Origin: Niabella yanshanensis
GTDB lineage: Bacteria > Bacteroidota > Bacteroidia > Chitinophagales > Chitinophagaceae
Assembly: GCF_034424215.1 (NCBI RefSeq)
Contig: NZ_CP139960.1
Span: 4,154,001 to 4,218,000, forward strand
Direction of reading: 5' to 3'
Length of the DNA: 64,000 nucleotides
Positions 38,018 through 46,814 of the stretch are shown piece after piece. Under the pieces are notes generated by a model, which worked only from the letters and a program-made list of their open reading frames with translations, searched no databases and was not told the DNA's origin. Both the position numbers and the translations under genes were made by a program. How positions within the stretch are numbered: the stretch's first letter is position 1; the number at the start of each line of letters is the position of its first letter.

Positions 38018-38167
38018 AATTGTTACAGTTTACACCGCTTTTATTTTACACCAACGGAAGCGATCCATGTTTGAAGTCAATATTTTATTATTGTTATTGC
38101 TTTATTAATGTTGTAGTTGTGAATTGATCCGGTATTTCCCGCAACTTTGCAGCTTATCGACAAGTAT

Positions 38168-39157
38168 ATGAACAGAAAATATTTTACACTTTCAACTTTT
38201 TTGATCATCATTATTCTGTCCGTTTCCGGATGGGGGTACCTGGTACATCGTACAATTGCTCAATTGGCTATCTATGAGTTACCTAAGTCTATGCAGTCTT
38301 TTTTCTACACCTACAAAGACTCGTTGGTGTATGGTGCTCCCAGACCTGATGTAAGACGTAACCAGGATGAGTCAGAAGGTAGTAAGCATTATATGGATAT
38401 GGAGTATTTTGGTGACTCTGCTTTTACCGTTGTGCCGCGCAAATTGGAAGATGCGGTGGCTAAGTATAGTTTAGATACACTTAATAAATATGGAACACTG
38501 CCTTATGTTGTGGTTGAATACATGGGTAGATTAACTGAGGCTTTCCGTTCGCAGAATGCAGACAGCATTGTGTTTTATGCGGCAGACCTGAGTCACTATA
38601 TTGCAGATGCGCATGTGCCCCTGCACACTTCTATTAATTACGACGGCCAGCTTACCGGGCAAAATGGTATTCACGACTTATGGGAGACGACCGTGCCCGA
38701 GGTTGAGATACTGGGTTATCAATTAACCAGCCGTCACAAGGCTAAATACCTTAAGTCTCCCGAGCAGGAAATATGGAAGATCATTGAACATACTTTCTCC
38801 TTACTGCCGGAGATGTTTGCGCAGGAAAAAGAGGTTTCGAAGAATTTTACCGACTCAACCAAGTACCGCTGGGAAGTTCGGTGGGGTAAAAACAGGCGTT
38901 TTTATACCAGCGCTTTTGCAAAAGAATATTCCCGTGCCTTAAAAAGTTCTATTAATGATCAACTAATAGCCTCTTCAGATGCGCTGGCTGATTTCTGGTA
39001 CACGGCCTGGGTAAATGCCGGCCGTCCTGATCTGAATAAAATATTAAAGACGCCTTATAATAAAAGCGGTTTTAAAAATGAAAAGAAAGCCTTCCTGAAA
39101 AATCAGCTGGTGGCTAAGAAGATCCTGATCTCTACCCAGAGAATGACCAGGGATTAA
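38168..39157 (+). CDS. Zinc-dependent S1/P1-nuclease/phospholipase C-like protein
   Basis: From the ATG at 38168 (329 residues) a signal peptide ends just before Trp in SVSGWGYLVHRTIAQLA; in this superfamily the mature N-terminal Trp and the nearby His bind zinc. Further zinc ligands are visible in DLSHYIADAHVPLHTS (HxxxDxxxPxH type) and NGIHDLWET near residue 165. The protein is therefore an exported trinuclear-zinc hydrolase; whether it cleaves nucleic acid or phospholipid cannot be decided. Monocistronic and divergent from the ABC exporter. Confidence 0.85.
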   Translation: MNRKYFTLSTFLIIIILSVSGWGYLVHRTIAQLAIYELPKSMQSFFYTYKDSLVYGAPRPDVRRNQDESEGSKHYMDMEYFGDSAFTVVPRKLEDAVAKYSLDTLNKYGTLPYVVVEYMGRLTEAFRSQNADSIVFYAADLSHYIADAHVPLHTSINYDGQLTGQNGIHDLWETTVPEVEILGYQLTSRHKAKYLKSPEQEIWKIIEHTFSLLPEMFAQEKEVSKNFTDSTKYRWEVRWGKNRRFYTSAFAKEYSRALKSSINDQLIASSDALADFWYTAWVNAGRPDLNKILKTPYNKSGFKNEKKAFLKNQLVAKKILISTQRMTRD

Positions 39158-39233
39158 TCCCTATCGCTGATAGATGCTGGTACCTTGATATAAGATACTG
39201 GCTGGCTTTCTGTCTCCCATTAACTTTATTTCT

Positions 39234-39728
39234 GTGACCCGTATTGGCCTTATATCAGATACGCATAATTTTTTAGATGAACAGGTGTTTCAGTATTTTG
39301 ACAAATGTGACGAGGTCTGGCATGCCGGTGACTTTGGTACCGTTGGTATAGCTGAGCAATTGCACGCTTTTAAACCACTGCGGGGCGTGTATGGCAATAT
39401 TGACGGCGCCGATATCCGTTCGCAGTTTGGTGAAATAGCCACTTTTACCATCGAAAACGTGAAGGTAATGATGAAGCATATCGGGGGATATCCACCTAAG
39501 TACAACACCGAAACCAAGAAGCAGGTTATTGCCGAAAAGCCGCAGCTATTTATCAGTGGTCATTCCCATATATTAAAAGTAATGTACGATGAGGACCTTC
39601 GGTGCCTGCATATGAACCCAGGCGCTGCTGGTAAACAAGGCTGGCAAAAAGTGCGTACCCTGATCCGCTTCGTCATTGACGGCAGTAATTTTAAGGATTG
39701 TGAAGTGATTGAGTTGGGGAAGAAATAG
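39234..39728 (+). CDS. YfcE/MJ0936-type metallophosphoesterase
   Basis: The 164-residue enzyme starts at a GTG. It shows the calcineurin-like phosphoesterase motifs in order: GLISDTHN (residues 4-11), DEVWHAGDFG, GVYGNIDGADIR, FISGHSHILK and MNPGA. These bind two metals for phosphodiester hydrolysis. The small size without cap domains is like YfcE/Yjr-type phosphodiesterases. A TAACTTTA element (39221-39228) ends 5 bp before the start codon. The IS3 element is inserted 35 bp after the stop codon. Confidence 0.93.
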   Translation: MTRIGLISDTHNFLDEQVFQYFDKCDEVWHAGDFGTVGIAEQLHAFKPLRGVYGNIDGADIRSQFGEIATFTIENVKVMMKHIGGYPPKYNTETKKQVIAEKPQLFISGHSHILKVMYDEDLRCLHMNPGAAGKQGWQKVRTLIRFVIDGSNFKDCEVIELGKK

Positions 39729-39760
39729 TAAATAGCTAGTAGAGAATAGTGAATGGTGAA

Positions 39761-39763
39761 TAG
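39761..39763. repeat. Target-site duplication (left), TAG
   Basis: TAG immediately outside the left inverted repeat; repeated at 41142-41144 outside the right end. Three base pairs is the usual duplication length for IS3-family insertion (an extra A on the left would allow a 4-bp reading). Confidence 0.7.
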
Positions 39764-39788
39764 TGTCATGTCCTGAAAAAAGTGGACA
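39764..39788. repeat. IS3 left terminal inverted repeat
   Basis: Starts TGTCATGTCCTG and ends TGGACA; pairs with 41117-41141. Confidence 0.85.
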
Positions 39789-39890
39789 TTTTTCTTGTTA
39801 ATAATATTGTTTCAAATTTCATTATTTAATAAAAGTTAACCTTAGAATTACACCGCCCGCGCGGCGAGCGCATCTTCCTGGTTTGACATA

Positions 39891-40727
39891 CTATGCTGCA
39901 TTGTGTAACTGTATAGGTATTCTTAAATTTAAAGACCAATGGGGACGGCGGTAATTATAAGTATATATGGCCTCTTTCACTGCTTTAAATGCTTCCTGCT
40001 TATCGGCAAATACACTATCTAAAAGAAATTCCTGTTTCAATATCCCATTTACCCTTTCTGCCTGTGCATTTTCGTAACAATGATTTTCTTCAGTCATGCT
40101 AATTTCCATTCCGGCCTCCTGTAGTGCTGACACATAAGCATCACAACAATACTGGATGCCCCGATCGGAATGGTGGATCGTTCCCAGCGTCGAAGGATAC
40201 TGCCTGATACTCATCTCAAGAGCTTTTAGTGCTCCAGCAATACCCAAACTCTCACTCAAATGCCAGCCGGTGATCTTTCGAGACCAGGCATCTGTTTGCA
40301 AAAACAGGTATACAAACCCGCTCGACGTCCTCAAATAAGTAATATCACTTACAATTACCTGGCCGGGTCCTGTAAGTAATTGATCTTTAACCTTATTGTT
40401 ATACTTGCGAAAGCGATGATAAGAATCCGTTGTAGTAACATACCTCCTTCTTCTTTTTATCAACAACTTCTGCTTGCGTAGTATATCAAAGAACTTATCG
40501 CGACCAACTCTACTGCCCGGTTTTGCCAAATCAGCTTTTAATAACGAATACAGTTTTTTACCTCCTATCATCGGCTGATAACGCCGAACCGAACCTACTA
40601 AATCTACCACTACAGCCTCTGTTAAATCCGATTGAATAATTGTTCTCAGCGATTTATAATAACCCGAACGGCTGTAACCAAAGTACAAACACAGCCGATT
40701 TACTTTTTGCCCTTTCTCCCCACACAT
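39891..40727 (-). CDS. IS3-family transposase OrfB (integrase domain)
   Basis: The 278-residue reading frame begins at an ATG but is expected to be made mainly as an OrfAB fusion, since the frame stays open upstream through the A9 slip site. It has an HTH_21-type N-terminus (VNRLCLYFGYSRSGYYKS) and an rve catalytic core with the DDE triad: VIVSDITYLRT (Asp), HHSDRGIQYCC (Asp) and ENAQAERVNGILKQEF (Glu). The C-terminal YNYRRPHWSLN motif is typical. No disruption is visible. Confidence 0.95.
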   Translation of the reverse strand: MCGEKGQKVNRLCLYFGYSRSGYYKSLRTIIQSDLTEAVVVDLVGSVRRYQPMIGGKKLYSLLKADLAKPGSRVGRDKFFDILRKQKLLIKRRRRYVTTTDSYHRFRKYNNKVKDQLLTGPGQVIVSDITYLRTSSGFVYLFLQTDAWSRKITGWHLSESLGIAGALKALEMSIRQYPSTLGTIHHSDRGIQYCCDAYVSALQEAGMEISMTEENHCYENAQAERVNGILKQEFLLDSVFADKQEAFKAVKEAIYTYNYRRPHWSLNLRIPIQLHNAA

Positions 40728-41092
40728 GCGGATGACTGCTGTGCGAAATTTTTTTTTACATCTGTATCATAATGCTCATCCACTATGTCGATTAGTGTTT
40801 CCAAAGCTTGCTTCTCCAACATGCTGTCTGCCAAGGCCAGCTTCAGCTTTTTTACTTCAGCTTCCAATTCTTTTAAACGGTCTTTTTCTTCAAGCGTCTC
40901 CACTCTTAACACTTTACTTAATAAATGATGTTTACCAAATTGTCTGATCCAATTTTGAATAGTACTGCCCCCGCCGATATTATACCGCCTGCGAACAGAC
41001 TCTACTGATAACCCTTTCTCCACTTCTCTGACAACTTTTTGCTTAAAGCTAATACTATACCGAACCTGTTCTCTAATGGATATCTTCGTCAT
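40700..41092 (-). CDS. IS3-family transposase OrfA (DNA-binding)
   Basis: The 130-residue protein has an N-terminal helix-turn-helix (FKQKVVREVEKGLSVESVRRRY, in two parts, then GGGSTIQNWIRQFGK) and a leucine-zipper-like coiled coil (about 65-100, KDRLKELEAEVKKLKLALAD) for oligomerisation. It overlaps OrfB by 28 bp in the 0 frame, and a -1 slip on nine A residues gives OrfAB. Confidence 0.93.
   Translation of the reverse strand: MTKISIREQVRYSISFKQKVVREVEKGLSVESVRRRYNIGGGSTIQNWIRQFGKHHLLSKVLRVETLEEKDRLKELEAEVKKLKLALADSMLEKQALETLIDIVDEHYDTDVKKNFAQQSSACVGRKGKK
40749..40757 (-). other. Programmed -1 frameshift site (A9) in IS3 element
   Basis: On the coding (minus) strand nine A residues (codons GTA AAA AAA AAT in OrfA) allow slippage into OrfB, giving a continuous fusion (KKF followed by RTAVIRMCG). 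Such A-runs are the known frameshift signal of IS3-family elements. Confidence 0.8.
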
Positions 41093-41116
41093 CTGTCAGT
41101 TTTTTAATATAAAAAC

Positions 41117-41141
41117 TGTCAACCTATACCAGGACAAGACA
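41117..41141. repeat. IS3 right terminal inverted repeat
   Basis: Reverse complement starts TGTCTTGTCCTG and ends TTGACA; pairs with 39764-39788. TAG follows at 41142-41144. Confidence 0.85.
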
Positions 41142-41274
41142 TAGGAGAATGGAAAATGCGATTAGGACTCCCTAATTATTTTTAGCTTACCTACCACCTT
41201 AAGTCACTGTCAACAGTCAACCAACCGCTGTCCTCTTATCAGAACCCCTACTAACTATCCCCTAATAACCTCTA

Positions 41275-41733
41275 CTAAAACCATCCTCGTCCTTGGCCTA
41301 CCTCTCTGAATGGCCATGGAATGGAAGCCAGCATGATAATAAACGCAATGGCGTAAAACAGAACGGTTTTACGATGTTTGGTAGCATCGGGAATATTCTT
41401 TTTAGCAAAGGATTTGCCTACATGAACTAAAGCTATGGCTATAAGCATTCCTAAAAGATGCTCTACTGCAAAGAAGCGATAAACAGGGGCTTTCATGATG
41501 TCCCCCATGGGCATTTGTTGAAAAAGCTTCAATCCGAAAGTACCGGTAAACCATTGTACTAATCCGATTAACAGGTTGACATCGCAACAAATCATTAATA
41601 ATAAGCCGGCGGTAGCGTGGCCTTTGGTAAAGGGTTTATTGCCCGCGCCAAGACTTTTGAAAATGGCAACTAAAAATAAAAGCACGATGGCCCAGCGTAA
41701 AAAGCTGTGTAAATGTAGTAATCCGGTTTGCAT
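41275..41733 (-). CDS. Four-helix membrane protein (cytochrome-b-like)
   Basis: From the ATG at 41733 the protein is 152 residues; the frame opens 33 bp upstream without family support. It has four transmembrane helices and conserved His residues placed in or near them (LLHLHSFLRW near 5-14; HATAG; VEHLLGM; LVHVGK), which is why homologues in Bacteroidota are often labelled cytochrome B. Haem binding is not proven. Standing alone between the IS element and rpe (divergent). Confidence 0.75.
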   Translation of the reverse strand: MQTGLLHLHSFLRWAIVLLFLVAIFKSLGAGNKPFTKGHATAGLLLMICCDVNLLIGLVQWFTGTFGLKLFQQMPMGDIMKAPVYRFFAVEHLLGMLIAIALVHVGKSFAKKNIPDATKHRKTVLFYAIAFIIMLASIPWPFREVGQGRGWF

Positions 41734-41804
41734 AGCTTCGAGATTTGTGAGAACGAAAATAGGCAATTGTTACGGATTTACTATGGGCTTAACGCTTAAA
41801 ACAT

Positions 41805-41812
41805 TTACTTTG
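41805..41812 (+). promoter_or_regulatory. -7-like promoter element for rpe
   Basis: TTACTTTG (7 of 8 against TAnnTTTG fixed positions allowing one change), 21 bp before the rpe ATG. Confidence 0.4.
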
Positions 41813-41832
41813 CAGCACTTAAATAGTAAACT

Positions 41833-42480
41833 ATGGCTTTAATTGCCCCTTCTTTATTGGCTGCTGATTTTTTAAAACTACAGGCAGAGTGTGAAATGGT
41901 TAATAACAGCGCGGCAGATTGGTTGCACCTGGATGTAATGGACGGTATGTTTGTTCCCAATATTAGCTTTGGCCCGATGGTGATTGAGTTTGTTCGAAAG
42001 GTAGTAAATAAACCCTGTGATGTGCATTTGATGATTGAGCAGCCGGCACGTTATGCTGAGCAGTTCAAGAATGCGGGGGCCGACCATTTAACGATTCATA
42101 TTGAAGCCTGCCCGATGCTGCACCAGGATATTACACAGATCAAAGCATTAGGCATGAAAGCCGGAGTAGCTGTGAACCCGCATACACCTGTTTCTTTATT
42201 GAGCGATATTCTGCATGAGGTGAGTATTGTAAACCTGATGAGCGTAAATCCTGGTTTTGGTGGACAGAAGTTTATAGCATATACCCTGGAGAAAATTAAG
42301 CAACTCAAGCAAATGATCCGGGAGCGTAACCTGGATGTATTGATAGAGATCGATGGTGGTGTAACAATTGAGAACGCAAAGGAGATTATTGACGCAGGAG
42401 CCGATGTGTTGGTGGCAGGCAGTACTGTTTTCAGGGCTACAGACCCCATAGCTGCTGTTGAAAAACTGAAGTCTTTGTAA
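41833..42480 (+). CDS. rpe: Ribulose-phosphate 3-epimerase
   Basis: The 215-residue TIM barrel interconverts ribulose-5-phosphate and xylulose-5-phosphate (pentose phosphate and reductive pentose pathways). It starts IAPSLLAADF, has the metal-binding and catalytic LDVMDGMFVPN (Asp34, Asp37), VHLMIEQP, the SVNPGFGGQ motif and IEIDGGV with the second catalytic Asp, and a C-terminal phosphate-binding VAGSTVF. Length is normal. Monocistronic, convergent with the DUF5686 gene. Confidence 0.97.
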   Translation: MALIAPSLLAADFLKLQAECEMVNNSAADWLHLDVMDGMFVPNISFGPMVIEFVRKVVNKPCDVHLMIEQPARYAEQFKNAGADHLTIHIEACPMLHQDITQIKALGMKAGVAVNPHTPVSLLSDILHEVSIVNLMSVNPGFGGQKFIAYTLEKIKQLKQMIRERNLDVLIEIDGGVTIENAKEIIDAGADVLVAGSTVFRATDPIAAVEKLKSL

Positions 42481-42504
42481 CAACCACGATGTACTCATTG
42501 TAAA

Positions 42505-44958
42505 TTACCTCCATTTATTGCCGAAGGTATCCCAGCTGGTGATCCCTATTTTAAATTGAAGGGGTGCCTGGAACTGGTTGGCAAACGCGCTGGATGCATA
42601 AACGCCTAGTTTTATTTTCTGGAAATTTTGAAAAGGTAACTTGAATATGCGTTCAACTCCCGCGAAGGCTTCCACATACCTGAGGCTTCTTTCAGGCGCT
42701 ATTAAAAATCCTGCACCGGCAACCTCCCTCAGTCCCAGTTTTTTGAATACAGGTATTTTATTAAGGATGGCTCCGTTGAACTCATGAAAATAATGGCCCT
42801 CATAAAATCTTTTGAATGTGGCGAAAGTGGAGTCCATGGATTGAAATGCTTCTATCGGGTTCATAAATAAAATAGGATCCCCCCTGCGCTGCCATTTATA
42901 GTCTACCAGTCTCAGGTCTTTTGTATTCAAAAAGCTGCCGGTTTTGATATTATACTGGGCATTTCCTATTAGTCCCATTCTAAATTGTTGCCGTATGCCT
43001 AGTTCGTTGTAATCAAAATTAACCTGGCTGCCGAATAGTCGCGGAATACCTTTTCTCCATTTCATATAAAAGGTAGGCCAATTAGGCTCCAGTATAATTT
43101 TCTCTAAAGGCTCTCTTATATAAGGCTGTAGCGGGGTGTAACTAAGCTCTATATCTGCATAGAGTGCATTGTAAGCGTCAAAGGAAGGAGCAGCACCTGT
43201 GGGTTCTAAAAGTACTTTCTGAAAGGCCGAGTCGACAAAGCTGTAAGTTTTATAACCTGCCAGACTCCTGCGTAAAGCCATGCTTGCACTGGTTTTAATG
43301 TAAAGGCCGTTGATCAGTTCGCGGGACCAGCCGGCACTTAACGCATTGTCGAGGTAATAATTGCTGCGTTTGAGCTGATTGATCCAGGCATCACCCGAAA
43401 AAATGGCTGCAAAATCCCTCGACACTCCAAGGGTGTAACTGCCCTGGTTAAAAGTGTTGTATCTCCTGGATAGCTGGATGCGCCCGTTAATGTCTTTATT
43501 CAGATAGCCATAGCTAAGATTCGTGTGAAGCCAGGTGGTTCGTCTAAGGCTGTCGGTTTTATAAAAAGAAAAAGGTAACTGGGTTCTAAATCCTCCAAAG
43601 CCAAAAGCGATGGTAGATGCTATAGCCGGTAAGCTGTAACGCACGCCTTTTTCATGATAGCTTAATATTTGACCTTTGTAAAATATCTTTTTCCAGTCAG
43701 CCTTATTGGTTTTTTGATCAATCGAGTCCAGGTAAGCTTTACTGCGGGTTACAACATTTACGCTATCGGTATATTGAATCAGCCTCATTTCTTTATCGGT
43801 AAGTGGCTCTGTTCTTACAGATGCCCAGAAGATGCTATCGCGATGATAGGCATCCCGCGTGGCTGCGCTCAGCTCCGGGCCAAAATATTTCCTGTCAAAG
43901 GATTTATTCAATTCGTAGTCCCGGTAGGTTACAGTGGTGTTTCCCGAAGCTTTGCGACGCCTGGTATTAGAATGATAAGTGAAGGTCTGTTTGCTTAGCA
44001 TCCATGCCAGGTTATTCACTAATTCGTATTGTTGTGCTACTTCAAAAAAATCGTATTCGGGTAAATGATAGGAGGGAAAAGACAACCTGGTACTTAATAT
44101 TACCCAGGCGCTATCATATATAACAATTTCGCCGGATACCGTAGCATTGCTTAAGCTGGTCGGTTTTACTCCGATAGTATATACGTTATAACTGCCTCGC
44201 TTTTCCGTTTTTAAGGTTTTGAATTTATAGGCTATTAAGCCGCTGTAGCTAACGGGGGAGAGAAACGGAGTAACTGAAAGTGCCGGTACTTTAACGAGGT
44301 TGTCATAGAAGTTAAAACGTCCTTGTGTAGTGGATAAATAAAACAGGTTAGTGGTGTTGCCTCTGCGGGTTACACCGGTTCGCTCTTCTTTATAACGGGC
44401 AGCATTTTCGTAATCAAGACGCAGGTATATTTCGCTCATCGATAATGGAGGCGGTGGATTCTTTTTGATGAGCGAGTCTTTGACAGGTTTCTTTTTAATT
44501 GCTTTGGGCGTTATTGAATCTTCCTGCACAGCTTTGATATAGATATTACAGCTATAGGCACCTGGTGCAGCCTGCAAATCATCTTTATGCCTGATCACCT
44601 GCCTGATATAATCCTCCGCCCGGTCTTTGGTTCTGGCTCTGATAGTTATCGAAGACAAGCTATTGTCAGCTTCTTCCAAAATAATGGGGTGGATAACATT
44701 TTGCTTATTGATAACTACTTTAACCGTTTTGGTGTGATAGCCGATCATAGATATAATCAATTCATATATACCACTATTTAAATCAATGCTATAGCTCCCG
44801 TCTTCTTTCGAAAGTATGCCTGTTGGACGGCCTTTTAACTGCAGGCTGGCAAAAGCCAATGGCTCCATTCTTTTATTGGTGATGGTTCCTGCCAGCCGGT
44901 ATTGCGCATTGGCCTGATGGCATAGAATTGTTAAAGGTATAAGCAGTATGAACTTCAT
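42505..44958 (-). CDS. DUF5686 outer-membrane protein with carboxypeptidase-like N-domain
   Basis: The 817-residue protein has a signal peptide (1-18, ending ANAQ), a carboxypeptidase-regulatory-like beta-sandwich (about 20-100, with GTITNKRMEPLAFASLQL and IYELIISMIGYHTKTV) and the DUF5686 region (from RAEDYIRQVIRHKDDLQAAPGAYSC, in parts, to the end). The C-terminal 400 residues look like an outer-membrane beta-barrel that ends with a TWR-type aromatic/basic end. The family is abundant and specific to Bacteroidota; function is unknown. Monocistronic. Confidence 0.88.
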   Translation of the reverse strand: MKFILLIPLTILCHQANAQYRLAGTITNKRMEPLAFASLQLKGRPTGILSKEDGSYSIDLNSGIYELIISMIGYHTKTVKVVINKQNVIHPIILEEADNSLSSITIRARTKDRAEDYIRQVIRHKDDLQAAPGAYSCNIYIKAVQEDSITPKAIKKKPVKDSLIKKNPPPPLSMSEIYLRLDYENAARYKEERTGVTRRGNTTNLFYLSTTQGRFNFYDNLVKVPALSVTPFLSPVSYSGLIAYKFKTLKTEKRGSYNVYTIGVKPTSLSNATVSGEIVIYDSAWVILSTRLSFPSYHLPEYDFFEVAQQYELVNNLAWMLSKQTFTYHSNTRRRKASGNTTVTYRDYELNKSFDRKYFGPELSAATRDAYHRDSIFWASVRTEPLTDKEMRLIQYTDSVNVVTRSKAYLDSIDQKTNKADWKKIFYKGQILSYHEKGVRYSLPAIASTIAFGFGGFRTQLPFSFYKTDSLRRTTWLHTNLSYGYLNKDINGRIQLSRRYNTFNQGSYTLGVSRDFAAIFSGDAWINQLKRSNYYLDNALSAGWSRELINGLYIKTSASMALRRSLAGYKTYSFVDSAFQKVLLEPTGAAPSFDAYNALYADIELSYTPLQPYIREPLEKIILEPNWPTFYMKWRKGIPRLFGSQVNFDYNELGIRQQFRMGLIGNAQYNIKTGSFLNTKDLRLVDYKWQRRGDPILFMNPIEAFQSMDSTFATFKRFYEGHYFHEFNGAILNKIPVFKKLGLREVAGAGFLIAPERSLRYVEAFAGVERIFKLPFQNFQKIKLGVYASSAFANQFQAPLQFKIGITSWDTFGNKWR

Positions 44959-45067
44959 TGCTGCAAAACTGTTATGACCATGTTATAAGTATTTCCCAAT
45001 TAAAGAAGATTTAACAAAATCCACATTTGTTGATAAGTTAAATGCGGTTCTTTTGATTGAAGAAAAG

Positions 45068-45075
45068 TATATTTG
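45068..45075 (+). promoter_or_regulatory. -7 promoter element for phoH
   Basis: TATATTTG fits TAnnTTTG, 97 bp before the inferred TTG start of phoH. Confidence 0.45.
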
Positions 45076-45172
45076 AGACAGAAGGGCAGGCGTTTTGTAA
45101 AGATGCTCAGAACGACGAAAAATAAGCCGGTTCGCCCCTCGCCGGGAGCCTTAATGATAAACTATATCCGAT

Positions 45173-46153
45173 TTGACAGAAACAATTATTAACCTCGAAA
45201 CAGTTAACCCATTGGATTTTTTTGGCGTTAACAATGCAAAGCTCGACATCCTTAAAAAGAAATTTCCTTTACTTAAAGTTCTTTCACGTGGTACGCAAAT
45301 AAAACTAAGCGGTGCGCCCGAACAAATAAAGGCGGCTACGGAAAAAATTAAACTGGCTATTTCCTACCTGGAAAGAAATGGCAGTATGAGTAATAATTAT
45401 TTCGACCAGATTTTGGGTGGCGACGATGTTGAAGTGATTGATAACTTCATGGAGCGTAATCCGAATGAAGTATTGGTGTTTGGTCCTAATGGTAAAAGCG
45501 TAAGGGCAAGAACCGCCAATCAGAAAAAACTGGTACAGGAAGCCGAAAAGAACGATGTCGTTTTTGCTATCGGTCCTGCCGGTACCGGTAAAACCTACAC
45601 GGCTGTGGCTTTAGCTGTACGTGCATTAAAGAACAAACAGGTAAAGAAGATCATTTTAACCAGGCCGGCAGTAGAAGCTGGCGAAAGCCTGGGTTTTTTG
45701 CCCGGCGATTTGAAAGAAAAAATTGATCCTTACCTGAGGCCGCTATACGACGCGCTGGATGATATGATACCCGCCGATAAGCTGGGATATTTTATGACCA
45801 CGCGAACGATAGAAATAGCGCCCCTGGCGTACATGCGTGGACGAACACTCGATAATGCCTTTATTATCCTAGATGAGGCACAGAATGCTACCGATTTACA
45901 GCTTAAAATGTTTTTAACGCGTATCGGCGCTAATGCTAAAGCCATCATCACCGGTGATATGACACAGGTAGATTTACCTAAGAACCAGCGTAGTGGTTTA
46001 AAAACCGCGGCGCGCATCCTGCGTAATATTCCGGGTATCGGCTACATTGAACTGGATGAGGAAGATGTGGTAAGGCACCGTTTGGTTAAAGCCATTATCA
46101 AGGCGTACAATGCGGAGCATGAAAGGAGCACAGAAAGAGAAGAGTCGAAGTAA
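45173..46153 (+). CDS. phoH: PhoH-family ATPase/RNA-binding protein
   Basis: The 326-residue protein has an N-terminal KH-like region (about 1-70) and a PhoH helicase-like P-loop domain with Walker A GPAGTGKT (134-141), the ILTRPAVEAGESLGFLPGD segment and Walker B FIILDEAQN. Start chosen at a TTG (45173), since the family N-terminus (TETIINLETVNPLDFFG) begins there and no in-frame ATG precedes it. PhoH acts in RNA metabolism with YbeY/YbeZ-type partners in other bacteria. The next gene starts inside its last 45 bp. Confidence 0.93.
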   Translation: MTETIINLETVNPLDFFGVNNAKLDILKKKFPLLKVLSRGTQIKLSGAPEQIKAATEKIKLAISYLERNGSMSNNYFDQILGGDDVEVIDNFMERNPNEVLVFGPNGKSVRARTANQKKLVQEAEKNDVVFAIGPAGTGKTYTAVALAVRALKNKQVKKIILTRPAVEAGESLGFLPGDLKEKIDPYLRPLYDALDDMIPADKLGYFMTTRTIEIAPLAYMRGRTLDNAFIILDEAQNATDLQLKMFLTRIGANAKAIITGDMTQVDLPKNQRSGLKTAARILRNIPGIGYIELDEEDVVRHRLVKAIIKAYNAEHERSTEREESK

Positions 46154-46784
46154 TAAAGGTAGAATCCATTTTACCTTCAGAGGTATCCGTTTAGGCGGAT
46201 GCCTTTTTCTTTTTGGTATACTGGCTTGCAACACCGGTAAAAAGCCCAACTTAGATAATGCTGTAGAAAATATTCAGGCACTTACAAAAAGCGGGGATGT
46301 GATTGTAAGAAATGGCAACGATGAAGTGAGTGAGGCTGCACGTAATTTCAACAGGAAAGATAAAACCTACTCTCATTGCGGACTGATACAGGTTGAACAG
46401 GATACTGTGTTTGTGTACCACGCATTAGGAGGGAGTTATAACCCCTCTCAAAAGCTTTTGCGCCAAACGCTAAGGGACTTTTGCGGCGATGAAGCTATTG
46501 ATAAGATCGCGGTGTTCAGGTATCCCTTAAATGATAAGGAGAGCCGGATACTGAGTAGCTGGATGCTGGAGCATTATGACAAGAGATTGCCTTTCGATCT
46601 CTTCTTCAACTTTCAAACCGATGATCAGATGTATTGTAGCGAATTTGTGTTTAAGGGATTGAATGCAGCAAAAAATGATAGCCTGCGCAAGTTGTTGCCG
46701 AAAGATAAAGAAGTTATGTACGTTGCTATTGATGACCTGTATTTGAATGAATGGGCAAGTAAGATATGTGTTATTGATTTTTAG
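46119..46784 (+). CDS. YiiX/NlpC-P60-type lipoprotein peptidase
   Basis: The product is about 221 residues from the ATG at 46119 and overlaps the end of phoH in another frame. A long basic N-terminus precedes a lipobox (GILAC, Cys near 37). The catalytic features of the permuted papain-like YiiX family are visible: SGDVIVRNGND, YSHCGLIQV (with His) and YCSEFVFKGL (catalytic Cys), though the exact nucleophile assignment is inference. It is probably anchored in a membrane and hydrolyses an amide bond in a cell-envelope substrate. Confidence 0.8.
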   Translation: MKGAQKEKSRSNKGRIHFTFRGIRLGGCLFLFGILACNTGKKPNLDNAVENIQALTKSGDVIVRNGNDEVSEAARNFNRKDKTYSHCGLIQVEQDTVFVYHALGGSYNPSQKLLRQTLRDFCGDEAIDKIAVFRYPLNDKESRILSSWMLEHYDKRLPFDLFFNFQTDDQMYCSEFVFKGLNAAKNDSLRKLLPKDKEVMYVAIDDLYLNEWASKICVIDF

Positions 46785-46814
46785 TTACACCAGGCATCAG
46801 TACTGCATATTGAT

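Larger units (their letters stand above)
39764..41141 (-). mobile_element. Complete IS3-family insertion sequence (1378 bp)
   Basis: The element begins TGTC and ends GACA, with imperfect 25-bp terminal inverted repeats (39764-39788 and 41117-41141, 19 of 25 matched, both containing TGTCCTG) and a TAG target duplication. It contains overlapping orfA and orfB on the minus strand, joined by an A9 slippery run. All DDE residues are present, so it looks intact and possibly active. It sits between the phosphoesterase and the cytochrome-b-like gene and breaks no gene. Confidence 0.92.
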
